NCBI GenBank assembly: GCA_033977485.1
Contig: CM066998.1
Span: 29,947,501-30,011,500, forward strand
Direction of reading: 5' to 3'
From: Hydrangea macrophylla
Lineage: Eukaryota; Streptophyta; Magnoliopsida; Cornales; Hydrangeaceae
Length of the DNA stretch: 64,000 nt
Within the stretch, counting starts at the first letter, position 1. Every line of letters starts with the position of its first letter. The notes under the pieces were generated by a model. The model saw only the letters and a list, made by a program, of their open reading frames with translations, had not been told where the DNA came from and did no database searches. This document shows, piece after piece, positions 35,017 to 46,330 of this stretch. The translations under genes and the position numbers were made by a program.

Positions 35017-36638
35017 TGTACTCGGCCAGAGGTGTGGGACTTAATGTAGGATGTAACAAATTAAGTTGGTGATACAAATGGGTACGATACTTAGTTCTAC
35101 ATCGCCTAGGGAAGCCATTAAATACTAGATTTGTTTTATTGTCTAAAAAAATTATTGTTATTTCAAATATTTGTAGTTGTTTACCAAATGATTTACATTT
35201 CAATTTCGAGTACGAAATTCTTTTAAGCAGGGTAGACTATGATAACCCTAATTTTGGGTGTTACCCAAACACACCCTTGTTTTTATTAAAAAAAAAAAAC
35301 TATTTTTGAAATATTTTGAGTTCAGCCAACTATTTTTACTTTGCTCTTAACCAAGGCCAAACATGACTTTAACAATGAGTTTCACCGAACCGAGCAAAAA
35401 AAAATGACCACTTGGTGAAAAGAAAAAGAAAATGACCAAAAAAAAAACAAAAAGTGCTTGATTAGAGAAGGCTAGGGCTATGTTTGGGGAAGATTTGCAA
35501 CATAGCCTTTTAATTTGTGTATTTAAATCTATATATTTAGGTACGGGGGTGTATACAATATGCTCCTAAATCTCTGAGTATTTCTTTTATTTTTGGTAAA
35601 TATGTTGGTTTAACTGTGTTGGCTAAATGGTATGGAACTGACAGATACATAAGCAAGGAGCACCTACCAATAGCCAATAGCCATGGGAGGGATCTGGAGT
35701 GGCTTGCTAAAGGGTGAGGTGAGGTGAGGAGGTGGCACTTGTTAAGTTACCAAGAGGAACCCAATATGATGCCCTACGGGGTGAGCGATTAATTTATGTT
35801 CATAACTCTAAATGGTTATTTGATATAATTGTGTATAGTCATCAATTGTGATTTTCATATAGCTATTATTTCTGTCATATTGTATACTTTTCCATATATT
35901 ATTGGTATATACAGGTAACACCAGTAACTGAGAGAAGTAGAAGAGATAGAATAAAGTCAAGTCCAATGAATGCATAATGTTAAATTCACGTGAATAATAT
36001 ATTTGATAATGTCAGGACCTTAATTGTTGAAAACTTTGAGTTGTTGAGATGGCTGGCATTGACAAAGTCCTACAGTTAGCACACTAATATACTATTCCAT
36101 TTTGAGCGGGGCTGGTGGATAGTATACACCTTTCGCATGGGGCTAGGGTGTTGTAGCCATGTAATGGCTGGGATAAAGATAGTCCTGCAGGTAGTGCGCT
36201 AATATACTACTCCATTTCGAGCTGGGCTAGGGTGCTGTGGCCATGTGGTTGTACATATTTTGAGCGGAGCTAGTGTGTACAGTAGTATTAATAATATGTT
36301 CACAGTTGGTTGTTGAAAAAAGAAAAGAAAAGCATGATTTATAAATGAATTATGGCATATGCATGAATTGGACACTGTAACTTCAGTACAAGCTGATATG
36401 TGTGAGATGTGATTTATCTTGCCAATAGCACAAGGTGACACTGAGCATATGTGGTTCACCATTAATTTATATTTGTCAACTAACTATGAGGAAAAATGTA
36501 ACAAATGCGTGTTTGTATTTTTATTAGTGAGAAAGGACAAAAAAAAAAGAAGTAGCATGAATTATTTGAGACCTAAAATAAATTTGGAGAAAGTACGTGC
36601 AAATTTCGAGGACGAAATTCCTTTTAAGGAGGGAAGAG
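35017..36638 (+). other. Element E interior, non-coding
   Basis: No gag or pol frame. The 3' signature occurs twice: at 35205-35235 (TTTCGAGTACGAAATTC, then a TGATAACCC start like an LTR) and at 36603-36638 next to E's own 3' LTR. In between are A-rich runs (35285-35460) and short repeats with GGGCTAGGGTG and TAATATACTA (36060-36260). The first signature may mark a second, damaged element end. Confidence 0.6.
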
Positions 36639-37300
36639 TGTGATAGCCCATATTTTCACGTAATTATTTATTATATTCACATCACTTGTGTGACAATATG
36701 TGATATTAGTTGGTACATTTATGACTGGTCATATGTTATTTCATGACATGTTGATATCTTTTAAGGATTCAAAAAGTTGGCTCCAATATGGAAGTGGGAC
36801 CCATAGAGTCGAAATAATATTCTTGACATTTGGTTAATTGTTAAATTACTTTTACTATTTAATATTATCAGTGGTTAATGTTGTTATCTTTTGTGGGGCC
36901 AGTTTGGATACCCTTATGGGCATGTACAATGACACGTGGCATAATTGGTTAGGTAAACTAGCAACTTTGCAAATATTTGGGACCACGTTTGGGACCCGAG
37001 GTGGTGGACCTATATGTGCCACCAAGCAAGTAGGTGACACATGGCGGAGTAGGGGGCTACCAAGTGTTGCTTATCTATGCAAGCTTATCTTATGCTATTA
37101 AACAAAGAGAAAATAAAAGTGTTGAGTCATGGGGACACTTGGCAAAGGGGGGGAAATGTTCTCTTGAAGATAAAACAAACAATGGGAGGGAGAGGGTAGT
37201 CACTGCAAGGGGAAGAAAAAAATAACAAAAGAAGAAAAGAAGGAACAGGGGGAAACTGACCGTACGGCCATGATGCAAATTTTTTTCGTGGGGCATCACA
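36639..37300 (+). mobile_element. Element E 3' LTR
   Basis: 662 bp, TGTGATAGCCC to CATCACA. Aligned with the 5' LTR; shorter because of internal deletions. Confidence 0.87.
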
Positions 37301-37460
37301 TGAAGCGCTGCCCAATTAATTGCATCAAGCGAGCAAATCCGCGTTGACACTGGGGCCTATGTCACGAAGCGTCGCCCAACCGATTGTATCGAGAGAGCAA
37401 GCCCGTTTTGACACCGGGCCTATGTTGCGAAGTGCTGCCCAGTCAATTGCGTTCATATGA
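37301..37460. repeat. 63-bp tandem array in element B, right part
   Basis: Continuation of the array broken by E: GTTGACACTGGGGCCTATGT and GCCCAGTCAATTGCG units, about 2.5 copies. Confidence 0.88.
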
Positions 37461-37938
37461 TTGGCCAAAATCATGGTTCCTAAGGAGGACCAATTCATTA
37501 GTCAAAGAAACTTCGAGGTCCGAAGATAGTTCGCCCAGTGATTTGAGGAGAGCGCAAGCATTAAGTAGTATAGGACATGGAGTGTATCTTAGAACATCAT
37601 GATCTCAAATCATCGCATTTTCGGGGCATAAAATCGCATTGGCAGCCGTCATTTGCATGAGCATGTGCATCACGATAGGATAGTTGCATTAATTCGTATG
37701 ACTATTTGTGCTTGTGTGTTTGACCCTTGTCCGAACTACGCCTGGTCTGATTCTCGTAGGGATACGTAGGCAGTTCACCATTGAACATGACCAACTTGTA
37801 CCATTTGTGCAACCATTTTTGCAATGCACTTTTATTACTTGAATTTGACAGTTTGGTCAAAGGCTTGTCTTCACACAGGCTTTGATATTCACTTGTGACC
37901 CGGGTTACATCACAAGCTCTGTCGAAGAGGGGACAAAC
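37461..37938 (+). other. Element B 3' end of interior with conserved motif and polypurine tract
   Basis: Non-coding. Copy of the GAACTACG ... GATACGTAGGCA motif at 37732-37772. The purine tract GAAGAGGGGACAAAC ends at 37938, next to the 3' LTR. CACTTGTGACCCGGGTTAC precedes it; C, H and J have a related phrase. Confidence 0.7.
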
Positions 37939-40900
37939 TGTACACACCCCAATTTTGACCAAACCGTTGAATTTAGGGGAGTGTTATCTCCAAGTCCGAT
38001 GATGACAATATCTTGCTAACATAGGGTTTCCAAGGTGGTTTCAAGCTCTTCGAAAGGCTCTTCAATTCCAAAAAAAAAATTTATTAAAAAGAAAAAGAAA
38101 GGAAAGAGTAGCAAAAAAGGCACACGGTGGAGTTGTCTGCGATAGTCACGTGGTGCCGCAACGGCAATCACTATCTGCCACACCGACAGTCACTGACAGC
38201 CGCGATGGCAATTATTGAGTGTCGCGGATAACTCACCAAATGCTGCAAAGATAGGAGTAGTTCTAAAAGCTAGAAACGAAAAGAAAAGGATAAGAAAAAG
38301 AAAAATAAATTGAAAAGAAGGCAAAAGAAGATGCACGAAAAGACGGCAGTCCACGAGTTATCTACGGCACTCCCTGAGTGCCATTGCAGCAATTAATGAA
38401 TGTCGTCACGCCAATTAACGCGTGCTGCTCCGGTACTTACTGAGTGCCACAGACATCTCCATCAACTACTGTGTTTTCCTGTAGTCTACTTTTTGAAATA
38501 GTACGTTTTGTTCCATCAAAAGTACTTCCAAAATTAGGGTTTTTGGCTTAAAATTACTGAAATACCACTCAAAAATTTGCCTATATATAGGGACTGAATA
38601 TTCCATTACAAAGGATCTTGGTCTTGAGTCTTAATCTTAGGTAAAAATCTAAAGAAATCTTTAATCTCTTGAACCATGATATTTTAAGATATAATTAGAA
38701 AGAATCTTAAAGAGGATTAAGGGAATTAATAAGTTGCAAGAGTTAGAAGAAGAGCTCGATTAATCCTTGGAAGACCTTCAAGTAACAAAGAAGTTGAGGA
38801 AAATTGGAGGCAAACTCTAGACTAGGTAGTACTTAATCCAAGTTTAATGAGAATTCATAGAGCTACTTGAGATGTTTTACACATTCTCAAAAAGTCCCTT
38901 CCCACCTCATTTCATCACACACCACTAGAATTGTGATTAAACTTTCATTTGCTCTTTTCACTTGATTTGGATTAAAGTAGCTTGAGGTTGAAGACTAAAC
39001 AAACTATGAAGCAAAGTTTAACTTTGAATATAATTTGAATTTTGATTTCCTTTTTCTTTGTTATGTTCTTCTGTTGGGATCCATGAGATTCTCAATATCT
39101 CATAGAATTCCCTTTAAGTTTGTCTTGTTGAATTCTCGATGAACTTGTGACTCAAATGAAAATAGCCATGTCCATGCATAATTAGTAGGTCTAAATCTTG
39201 ATTCATGACTTAGGTCCTCTAGTTTGAAGTCTTATGAAATCCTTTCCAGGTTTCATTAAGGCTCACATGGATTAGTCATATTTAATCTCCAATGACCATC
39301 AATGGGAAAGAGAATTAGTTTTAGGATGAGTCAACTTCTATGGTTTGGTTGATAGATTCAACCAAAAAGGATAAACTCGACAAATGTTGTAGTGAATTCA
39401 TAAACCAATATTGTTAAGGATTTTTAATTAAATCATGACCCATTGGAATTGAATGAGACCAATTGGAGAGTGTTCTTAACACAAAGATCTACCACTGTAC
39501 TTTTTGTTTTGATGAGATTCCATGCTTAGGATGGCTTGGTCTTATGATTTGTGAACTAGTCACTCTCTGTCCAAAATTTCAGAACAGTAAGTATGTTTTA
39601 AACTTATTAGATTAGAATCGTAATCAAGATTTCTTGACTTTAAATAAATGTTTTTATGAATTCAAATGTGTTAAGAAGATCCGCTAAAAAGAATGAAGTC
39701 ATTCGAATTTATTTGCTATTTTTTAGAAAATTGTACAAAAAAATCTGAATAGAGAGTTAATTCCTGGGTGATGTCTGGTTTTGGCTCAATTCCTAGCGAT
39801 TGAACCATTTGATCTCTTAGTTTCTTTTTGGGTTAGAAACTAGACTCACAGAGGTATATCATATCCAAAAATCATTCAGATCCAACTGTTAGAAGTATGA
39901 TTTTCCTATTTTTTAAAGTCTGACCTGCTCTCTGTAAATCATGAAATTCTGTCATAGTTTTGATAAATTTTGTTAAGTCTAATCTAAATGGTCTTCTAGT
40001 GCCTTAGGACTTAAACCTTTCTATTAATAATTAATTGAACATAAAATCCAGAGGGTATATGATCCAAATCAATGAATAATTCATAGCTCATTCCTGTTCA
40101 TGTCCATGCATTCATTCATGTATGTTAGTACTTCTAATTAGGACTTATTCTTGGTTTAAGTTGCATCTAGTTAAACTTAGTTGTGTATAATCATGGGTTC
40201 TTTATGACCAAGTTGGGACCATACCATTTGTACATGGACATTACATTCGCTCCTAGTTGATACTTGTATATCTATAGAGGTGTTATGATTCCAACTAGTC
40301 AAAAGGAATTCATGATTATATCAACTCTCTCCATGTTCGATAGAATTAAGGTAGAAGTTTGATTATACTATTTAGAGTTTGATATTATATTGTTCAAAGC
40401 ATGTGGACTAACCCTTTGTTTTGTAGCGCTATTGAGGTATGACTTCTCGACCCCTCTTTAGTTTATTTTTTACTCTTTGATTATTTAATTTTCAACTCCA
40501 TGTGTGACACTTTAGAAATAGGATTTGCCTTATGTGTATATATTATTGGAGATCTTTTCATAGGATTTTCTATTTTTGTATGCATTACATGTTTCCATTT
40601 CGCAGCTGGATCTCGGGTAAGTTTCCTAGTTCCCCTATTTGCATATCATCTTGCTTGCTATTTGAACTATATGGTTTTGTATGCCAATTTATTGTTAGCA
40701 ATCTTACACCCATTTGATATGCTTTTGTAATGTATATTTATATCTATGTATTAGATGAGGGCATGCTTAGATAATTAATTTGGCTAAAAGGACGTTGAGT
40801 ATAGGCCTATCATGAGATAGGATGAGAGGGGGTGTTTTAGTCCGTCGAGCTCCTTTCCATTTGATTGCATAATCCACGGACCTAGAAATATCTAGTTTCC

Positions 40901-41031
40901 AAAAGATCAGTTTACTTTTAAAATGATTTCTTAATTTTCCTTTAAAAAAATGTAGTGGTGACTCGTATTTGTATTTGTATTTTAATTTGTTAAAGTTCTA
41001 AAAAGTTGTGGGTAAAATAGCGATATCCATA
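37939..41031 (+). mobile_element. Element B 3' LTR
   Basis: 3093 bp, TGTACACACCCC to GATATCCATA. It has GC-rich palindromic units (38130-38225 and about 38340-38480), a TATA run (CTATATATAGGG, 38581-38592), and the same leader as the 5' LTR. Followed by the GTAGG duplication and then A's RT. It lacks the integrase patch seen at 21513-21800. Confidence 0.87.
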
Positions 41032-41036
41032 GTAGG

Positions 41037-41530
41037 GTCTAAATACTCTGTTCATTAGGTTCATGAATACTACTAGGGCATTGGTTAATCCAAAAAACAT
41101 GACCAAGAATTCGTAGTGCCTATATCTTGTCCTGAAAGTAGTTTTTGAAATATCCTCAAGTCAAACCAACAGTTGATGATATCCCAAGCGTAGATCAATC
41201 TTTGAGAAAGTTGTCGCTACCTGTAGCTGATCAAACAGATCGTCGATTATAGGGAGAGGGTACTTATTCTTAATTGTGAACTCGTTGAGCTTCCTATAGT
41301 CGATATAGAGTCATTAAGTCCCATCCTTCTTCTTAACAAATAGCACTGGCACTCGTAAAGGCAATATGCTGGATCGAATAATTTGAGGTTCTCTAACTCC
41401 TGTACTTTCTTCTTTCTTGCATCTCTGTTGGTGCCATCCAATAAAGAGCCTTTGACTGTGGTAAAGTACTAGGTACTAATTCAATGTAGAAATTAATCTC
41501 ATGCTTAGGTGGCAGTCCTAGAATATTTCA
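41037..41530 (-). pseudogene. Element A reverse transcriptase, N-terminal half (broken)
   Basis: On the minus strand, from about 41530: INFYIELVPSTLPQSKALYW, MAPTEM, then pieces of the template-binding region ([10 protein letters not shown]), and near the end [15 protein letters not shown] residues. At 41037-41110 another frame gives [20 protein letters not shown] then MNRVFRPY, the canonical lead-in to the FIDD box found at 4410-4421. Multiple stops and frameshifts. Inserted B cuts it after RPY. Confidence 0.85.
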
Positions 41531-41639
41531 AAATACATCCTCAATGTCTCGGACTATAGGAATCTATGGAAGAGTGAATTCCAAGCTTGAGCTCTTGATA
41601 GCTGCTAGACGGTTAGTGAGGAAAGCATCACTAGAGGGG

Positions 41640-42000
41640 TTATACTAAAAATCAAAATAAAGACTTCGTAGTGCAAAAAAGTTAATCATCCTATTAGCAT
41701 AATCCAACTTAGCACGATACTTCGTGAGCCAGTTAAATCCTAAGATGATGTCAAATTCCTTCATGGACAAGAGGATTAGATCTGAATGAAGAATCCTATC
41801 CTCAAGGGTTAAGGTACAGTTCTTGCACACTTTTCCCAATCTTAAGGTCACACCCAAAGGTGATACTGCATTTAGGGTTACATCAAGTGCCTAGGGTACT
41901 AAACCCAAAAGTTTAACAATTCTGATAGACATGAACGAACTCGAAGCACCAGTATAAAAAAGAACTTTAACTCGAGTACTGTATAATGTAAGGGTACCTT
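41640..42000 (-). pseudogene. Element A protease, catalytic Asp changed
   Basis: An open stretch (41857-41645) reads MGVTLRLGKVCKNCTLTLED, DLILLSMKEFDIILGFNWL, the C-terminal half of a Ty3/gypsy aspartic protease. Upstream, about 41930-41970, the active-site box reads LFYTGASSSFMS, where DTGAS is expected, so the catalytic aspartate is tyrosine. Stops lie between. The protease would have cut the gag-pol polyprotein. It sits between gag and RT, as normal. Confidence 0.8.
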
Positions 42001-42990
42001 CCATATTCTGCTGCTCTGCTTCATCATATCTCATAATCGCTGGGATGATTGCATTCAAACTAGTCTGTCCAACTTGGCCCTGAGCAACTAGTCCGGTGTA
42101 TGCCCTGTAGGGTTCTCTGTAGTCCTTGCTGATATGGCCATGCTTTTTTTAGTTATGATAGAGAACGCTTGCCTGGTTGTAGTTCTTGGGAGCTCAAAAA
42201 TCCTTAACCAAATGACCTGGCTTTTAGCCGTTAAAGAATCCACTGTTATTGCCTCTAGTGGCAGCAGGTAGTCCAAATAGGGGAGGTGCTTGGGTTACAG
42301 CATAGTGGTTCTGGGGAAATGAGGGTTGTGGCTTCCTTTCACTAGTCAAATTGCCGTTGTTCCCCTAGAACTACATCTAAGGTCTCGATCCTTGGTTACC
42401 CAGGGGTGGTGGTCGATTCTCAAAGTGTCCTTGCTATCGACCATTGATATCCTCATGACTGATTGCCATTCATTCCAAGGCCTTGAAAGTTTGACTCTGA
42501 TAATTCAGAGTCATCTGTTGAAGTGGCAGCAAAAGATCTTGATGATACTGCCGGCTCTTCTTCTCTAGAGTTTCAATCATATGGAAGGAAAATCGGGATA
42601 ACCATTCGAACTGTACCATATATTCCCTTACGGTTTGGTTCCCTTATCTTAGCTTGATAAATTCTCTTTTCTTCATGTTCTTCTCTGTCTGAGGAAAGTA
42701 GTTTTCCAAGAACAACACTATAAATATGATCTATGGCATTCTTCCAGCTGTGTCCTCTCCTACGGTCGCCTTCTCCGATTCCCACCAATCGGCCACTGCA
42801 TAAGTTAATTGGAATGTAGACAGTCTACGCTTCTCGATCTCATTACACCCTAGGGTATCGAAGATTGCTTCCATCTCTCGTAGCCACTATACCACTTGCC
42901 ATGGTTCAGTATTCCCATCAAACTTCTCCAGATGAAAATGATGGAAACACTCCACTATTAGATCATCAACGGGCTCGGGGGTGATTTGTG
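42001..42990 (-). pseudogene. Element A gag with degenerate zinc-knuckle region
   Basis: On the minus strand, about 42980-42560 reads FHHFHLEKFDGNTEPWQ, REMEAIFDTLGCNEIEKRRL, FQLTYAVADWWESEKATVGE, LENYFPQTEKNMKKREFI and YMVQFEWLSRFSFHMIET across three frames, matching the gag of D and I. About 42240-42120 holds a knuckle-like stretch (KPGHL, HGHISKDYREP) whose cysteines are lost. Stops and small indels are frequent. It is more decayed than D's gag. Confidence 0.8.
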
Positions 42991-43380
42991 GTTATTACCA
43001 TTGTTAACGTTAGGATTATTATTTCATTCCATCCTTCACACAAAGGCCTCAAACAATCCAGCCAAATTAGTAGCCTGGGGTGATGGGGGTGTATCCTCAA
43101 TTGGTTCAGGACGGTTCTATGTGTATCTTCCTGACATCAATGCCGTATGGTTGGGTACCAATATAAACATCTATCGATTAGTTGTCATCCAAGAAATAAT
43201 CACAGAAAGTAGTTCATAATTGAAACGCAATAGATAAAACTATCATCACATTAATATCAAGGAGAACCTCATATGGAAAATCTCCAAAACATTACTTAGA
43301 GTTAACCCCTATCTCAAAGGATCTTAAGGTTCAAACTCAATATATGTTGGACAATTGGTGAATGCGACTACCAAACCTAC
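42991..43380 (-). other. Element A leader between primer site and gag
   Basis: About 0.4 kb, no open frame of note on the minus strand. It has no counterpart of element I's acidic frame. Confidence 0.5.
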
Positions 43381-43392
43381 GCTCTGATACCA
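43381..43392 (-). other. Element A primer-binding site (tRNA-iMet)
   Basis: The minus strand reads TGGTATCAGAGC, the same site as in D, 7 nt inside the 5' LTR. Confidence 0.88.
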
Positions 43393-43399
43393 AAAATAT

Positions 43400-45772
43400 T
43401 GTTCACGCCCCGCAGTAGCAAAAATAGGGAAAATAAATTCCCTTTTGGACCGGTATGCCATGATATCTAAAGTCACCATATTGTCCATGAATAAAGTCTA
43501 ACCACTAGAGTAATGATTCAAACCATGCATTTAGAAAATCTAAGTTTGATATATAAGACCAGAGTTTGCGACTAAACCATTACAACCCTTAAGTATCTTC
43601 ATAAACATAATTAAAGTATTACGGCAACATGCATCGATTACAAACTTAAGTATTAAAACAATCTCCAAAAAATAAACATAAACTAACTATGGCACAACTT
43701 GTGTAGTAGTCATCACCTGCATAGCCTCCATCATCGTAGGCTCCATCCTCATAGCCCCTAGCTATGTATTCTTCCCCTGTATACTCATAACCCTGGCCAG
43801 CTGGACGTAGAATATCCAGCGGCATAAAATGTCATCAGCTATAAAAGTTGAGAGAATGTAAACACTAACAGAGTATATATAGATATGTAGTATATAGGAT
43901 GACATCATTAGAGAAACTCCTTTGTCGTACACTTTCATGAAGCCACCAACTCAATATATAACCACGGATGTCGTCCCAACCAATCCCAATCCACATTTCT
44001 TACCTTGAATCCATAATTCGCACTTAGCTTTACCATTCCACATTTCTTACCTTATTTACAGACCAATCCTTGTCTACCCTAGCACGTAGCCCAATAGTTC
44101 ACAACTTATCCATCCTAACATAAAGTCCCAATTCTTTTATGCATAAACCAGACACGTAGTCCTATACTACACAATCTATTAATTCTACATAATGTCTCGT
44201 ACCATACAATCTATTAACTTAACATGAAGTCCCAACTCTCTGGTCAAACTGCCTCAATGTACTCTTGCCAATAGGCCCCTGATACATTACAGCCAACATG
44301 ACCAGCCAATATGCTCGATACATTACGGCCAATACACCCAGCCAATATGCTCGATACATTACGGTTAACACGACCAATGTCCTCTGGCCACCCACTCTGG
44401 CCAACTCGCCCTAACACATACTGGCCAACATGCCCCAATACATACTTGCATTCCGCCCCACTGTACTAAACTTGTCATAAAGTCCCATATCACACAATCT
44501 TCCTAATTTTGACACGCAGTCTAACTCTATCATATGTAAGCCTGACACACAGTCCCAACTTTCCCACACATATAACAATCATAACTCATTAGAACTTTGT
44601 ACCCAACATCGTACAATCCCCACGATTGCATTCACATACATCATCATAAATTGTATGGACCTCTGCAGTCTATAAACCCACTACTATGCACAACGGCTTC
44701 TCAATTCGATTAACAATATTGTAACATCTTCATACAAATGGTTCCACTATTTAATGCATTAAGTCTATTATTCACGTGTGTACTATTCCAATATAGCTTT
44801 CCAATAACACATGATAATAAAAATAGTGAACAGTTCATAATGTACATGTAACCAAAATATTTAACATTCTGTCCTATTCAATCAATTGAAGTCATTTCAA
44901 TCGATTGAGGAAAAGTTTGGTTCGATCATTCAAATTCACTTTGATAGATTAAGAAAGCTAAGGTTCGATCGATTAAAAATAGTTTGATCGATTAAAAGTT
45001 GTTTATGATCAATCGATCGAAACCAGTTCAATCGATTGAGATTTGGTTATCTTTTCAAACTGAACTGGACCTCCCTCGTATGTTTGGAATCCATTTTTTT
45101 CTTAACGAAACATATCTATAACAACATATCTATGCTACTAAGTGAGTACAAGCACTCACGTAAAGGTCAGTGATGCCTGAGGTGGCCGCGGGTCCTCGGG
45201 GTGCTCTCGCTCCCTTCTTTCTCCTTCTCTTTCCTCTCTATCTTCTCCTTCATCCCTCTTCTTCTTCCTCTAGCTCGAGAGCATATGAGGGAGTGGTTAT
45301 GTATATCTATATATATAACTGGGTGTGTGTGTATATATATGATTATGTATGTATGTCAACTATATATCTCTCTCTAAGCCCTCCCAAATGCTTAGCAAGC
45401 TTAGGGGTGTGTGTGTATAATACATATATATATATAGAGGGAGAGAATGAATGAAAGCCAAGGAAATAAACTTGATGTCCAAGTTCTGTCATTTTTGATC
45501 GATCGAAGTGTGTTCAATTGATTCAAAGTGAGTCCACATATGGATTCAGGTCGGTAGCTTTTCAAGCGAACGAAGTGGGTTCGATCGATTGAGAAAACAA
45601 AAGTTTGATCGCTCGAAGGAAGTTTGATCACTTGAAAGGAAAAGTTTTTCAATCGCTTGAGAAAGGTTAAATCGATTGAAAATGGTATTCAAGGAAAGAT
45701 ATTGACAAGCATACTAAATCTTAATTAGATCAAAAGTAAAATAAAAGTACAACAAAAATAGCGGGTATTACA
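43400..45772 (-). mobile_element. Element A 5' LTR (right)
   Basis: 2373 bp, TGTTCACGCCCC to GGGTATTACA on the plus strand. Tandem repeat at about 44265-44450. On the minus strand the order is palindromic array (about 45680-45493), TATA run (45437-45425), GA-rich leader, and second array (about 45040-44878). Confidence 0.9.
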
Positions 45773-46330
45773 CACGACAAGCTATTCTACCAATCCATCT
45801 CCACATTCAAAGAGTTGTTTAAAATAGGCACCAGAATAGAGGATGCCATTAGAGAAGAAAAGTTCAATAATGATGAACCCAAACAACAGTCCAAGAGACC
45901 CAACTACTCCTTGGACTCCCTAGATATCAATGCGCTTAGCAACCAACCAATGGCCTACCCTCTACGTCTATACTAGTCTAATCCACCAAATTGCTCCAAA
46001 GGCACTCGCTAATTCTCTAAACTTAATATTCCCCTTTCCGTAGCCTTGGACCACTAACGAAAAAAGGGCCACCTATAGCTCATCCCTCACAAACTACTAC
46101 CGGATCCCAAACCCTTCCACTATAATATGAGCATGCGCTATGCTTATCACCAAAATCTAGGCATGCCATCGATTAGTGCATTTGCCTCCGCTATGACATT
46201 CAGAATCTTACAGAGGATGTACCCCATCCTATTCCCATCTACTCTCTTGGCTTGGACCAACCGCTCGAATGATCCCTTTTGCTAATGCCAATGAATGCTG
46301 AAGCTATGCGTCAAAGTGATGGTGTCTACA
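45773..46330 (+). pseudogene. Element H gag, C-terminal part (degenerate)
   Basis: Reads DKLFYQSISTFKELFKIGTR, IEDAIREEKFNNDE, LDINALSNQPM, then LSVALDH-RKKGHL, PHKLLPDPKPFHYN, MSMRYAYHQNLG, and after a frame change HAID-CICLRYDIQNLTEDV (hyphens are stops). These are the conserved gag C-terminal blocks of Tat/Ogre elements, including the H-Q-x-x-GH-x-x-D-x-C-x-x-LR knuckle. It begins abruptly at the end of A's LTR, so A was inserted in it. B's relic (29790-30490) is the paralogue. Confidence 0.8.

Larger units (their letters stand above)
34264..37300 (+). mobile_element. Element E: coding-free LTR retrotransposon derivative
   Basis: LTRs 34264-35001 (TGTGATAACCC...TGTCACA) and 36639-37300 (TGTGATAGCCC...CATCACA) are homologous. 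A primer site follows the first, and a TTTCGAGGACGAAATTCC-type end precedes the second. Target duplication is CGAAG (34259-34263) against TGAAG (37301-37305), both inside the 63-bp array. The 1.64-kb interior has no gag or pol frame, so E was non-autonomous when it moved or has lost everything since. The 3'-end signature suggests descent from a Ty3/gypsy chromovirus. Confidence 0.85.
4448..41031 (+). mobile_element. Element B: Tat/Ogre-like retrotransposon without pol, host to C, F and E
   Basis: The ends are LTRs beginning TGTAGACACCCC (4448) and TGTACACACCCC (37939), with a primer-binding site after the first (23027-23043) and a purine tract before the second (37922-37938). The target duplication GTAGG is intact at 4443-4447 and 41032-41036, inside A's RT. 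Own sequence is 4448-4918, 20092-23255, 28605-34263 and 37301-41031. The internal part has a gag relic (29790-30490) and long non-coding, tandem-repeat-rich DNA, with no protease, RT or integrase. It must have relied on a relative for movement, or it lost pol before or after insertion. The Tat/Ogre call rests on the gag C-terminal motif and the TGGCGACTC primer site. Confidence 0.85.
1..45772 (-). mobile_element. Element A: broken Ty3/gypsy (Tekay/Del-like) retrotransposon, split by element B
   Basis: Two homologous LTRs (1-2075 and 43400-45772) bracket gag, protease, RT, RNase H and integrase remnants on the minus strand. A primer-binding site complementary to initiator tRNA-Met lies inside the right LTR, so the right LTR is the 5' LTR. 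The internal region survives as 41037-43399 and 2076-4442, separated by element B. Across B the RT reading joins without loss (...RPY then LDQF...) once one copy of the duplicated GTAGG is removed. The right flank, from 45773, is Tat/Ogre-like gag, so A itself sits in element H. A's own target duplication cannot be tested because its left end is outside the window. The lineage assignment rests on the long LTRs, the Met primer site and the chromodomain-like integrase tail; it is probable rather than certain. Confidence 0.85.
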
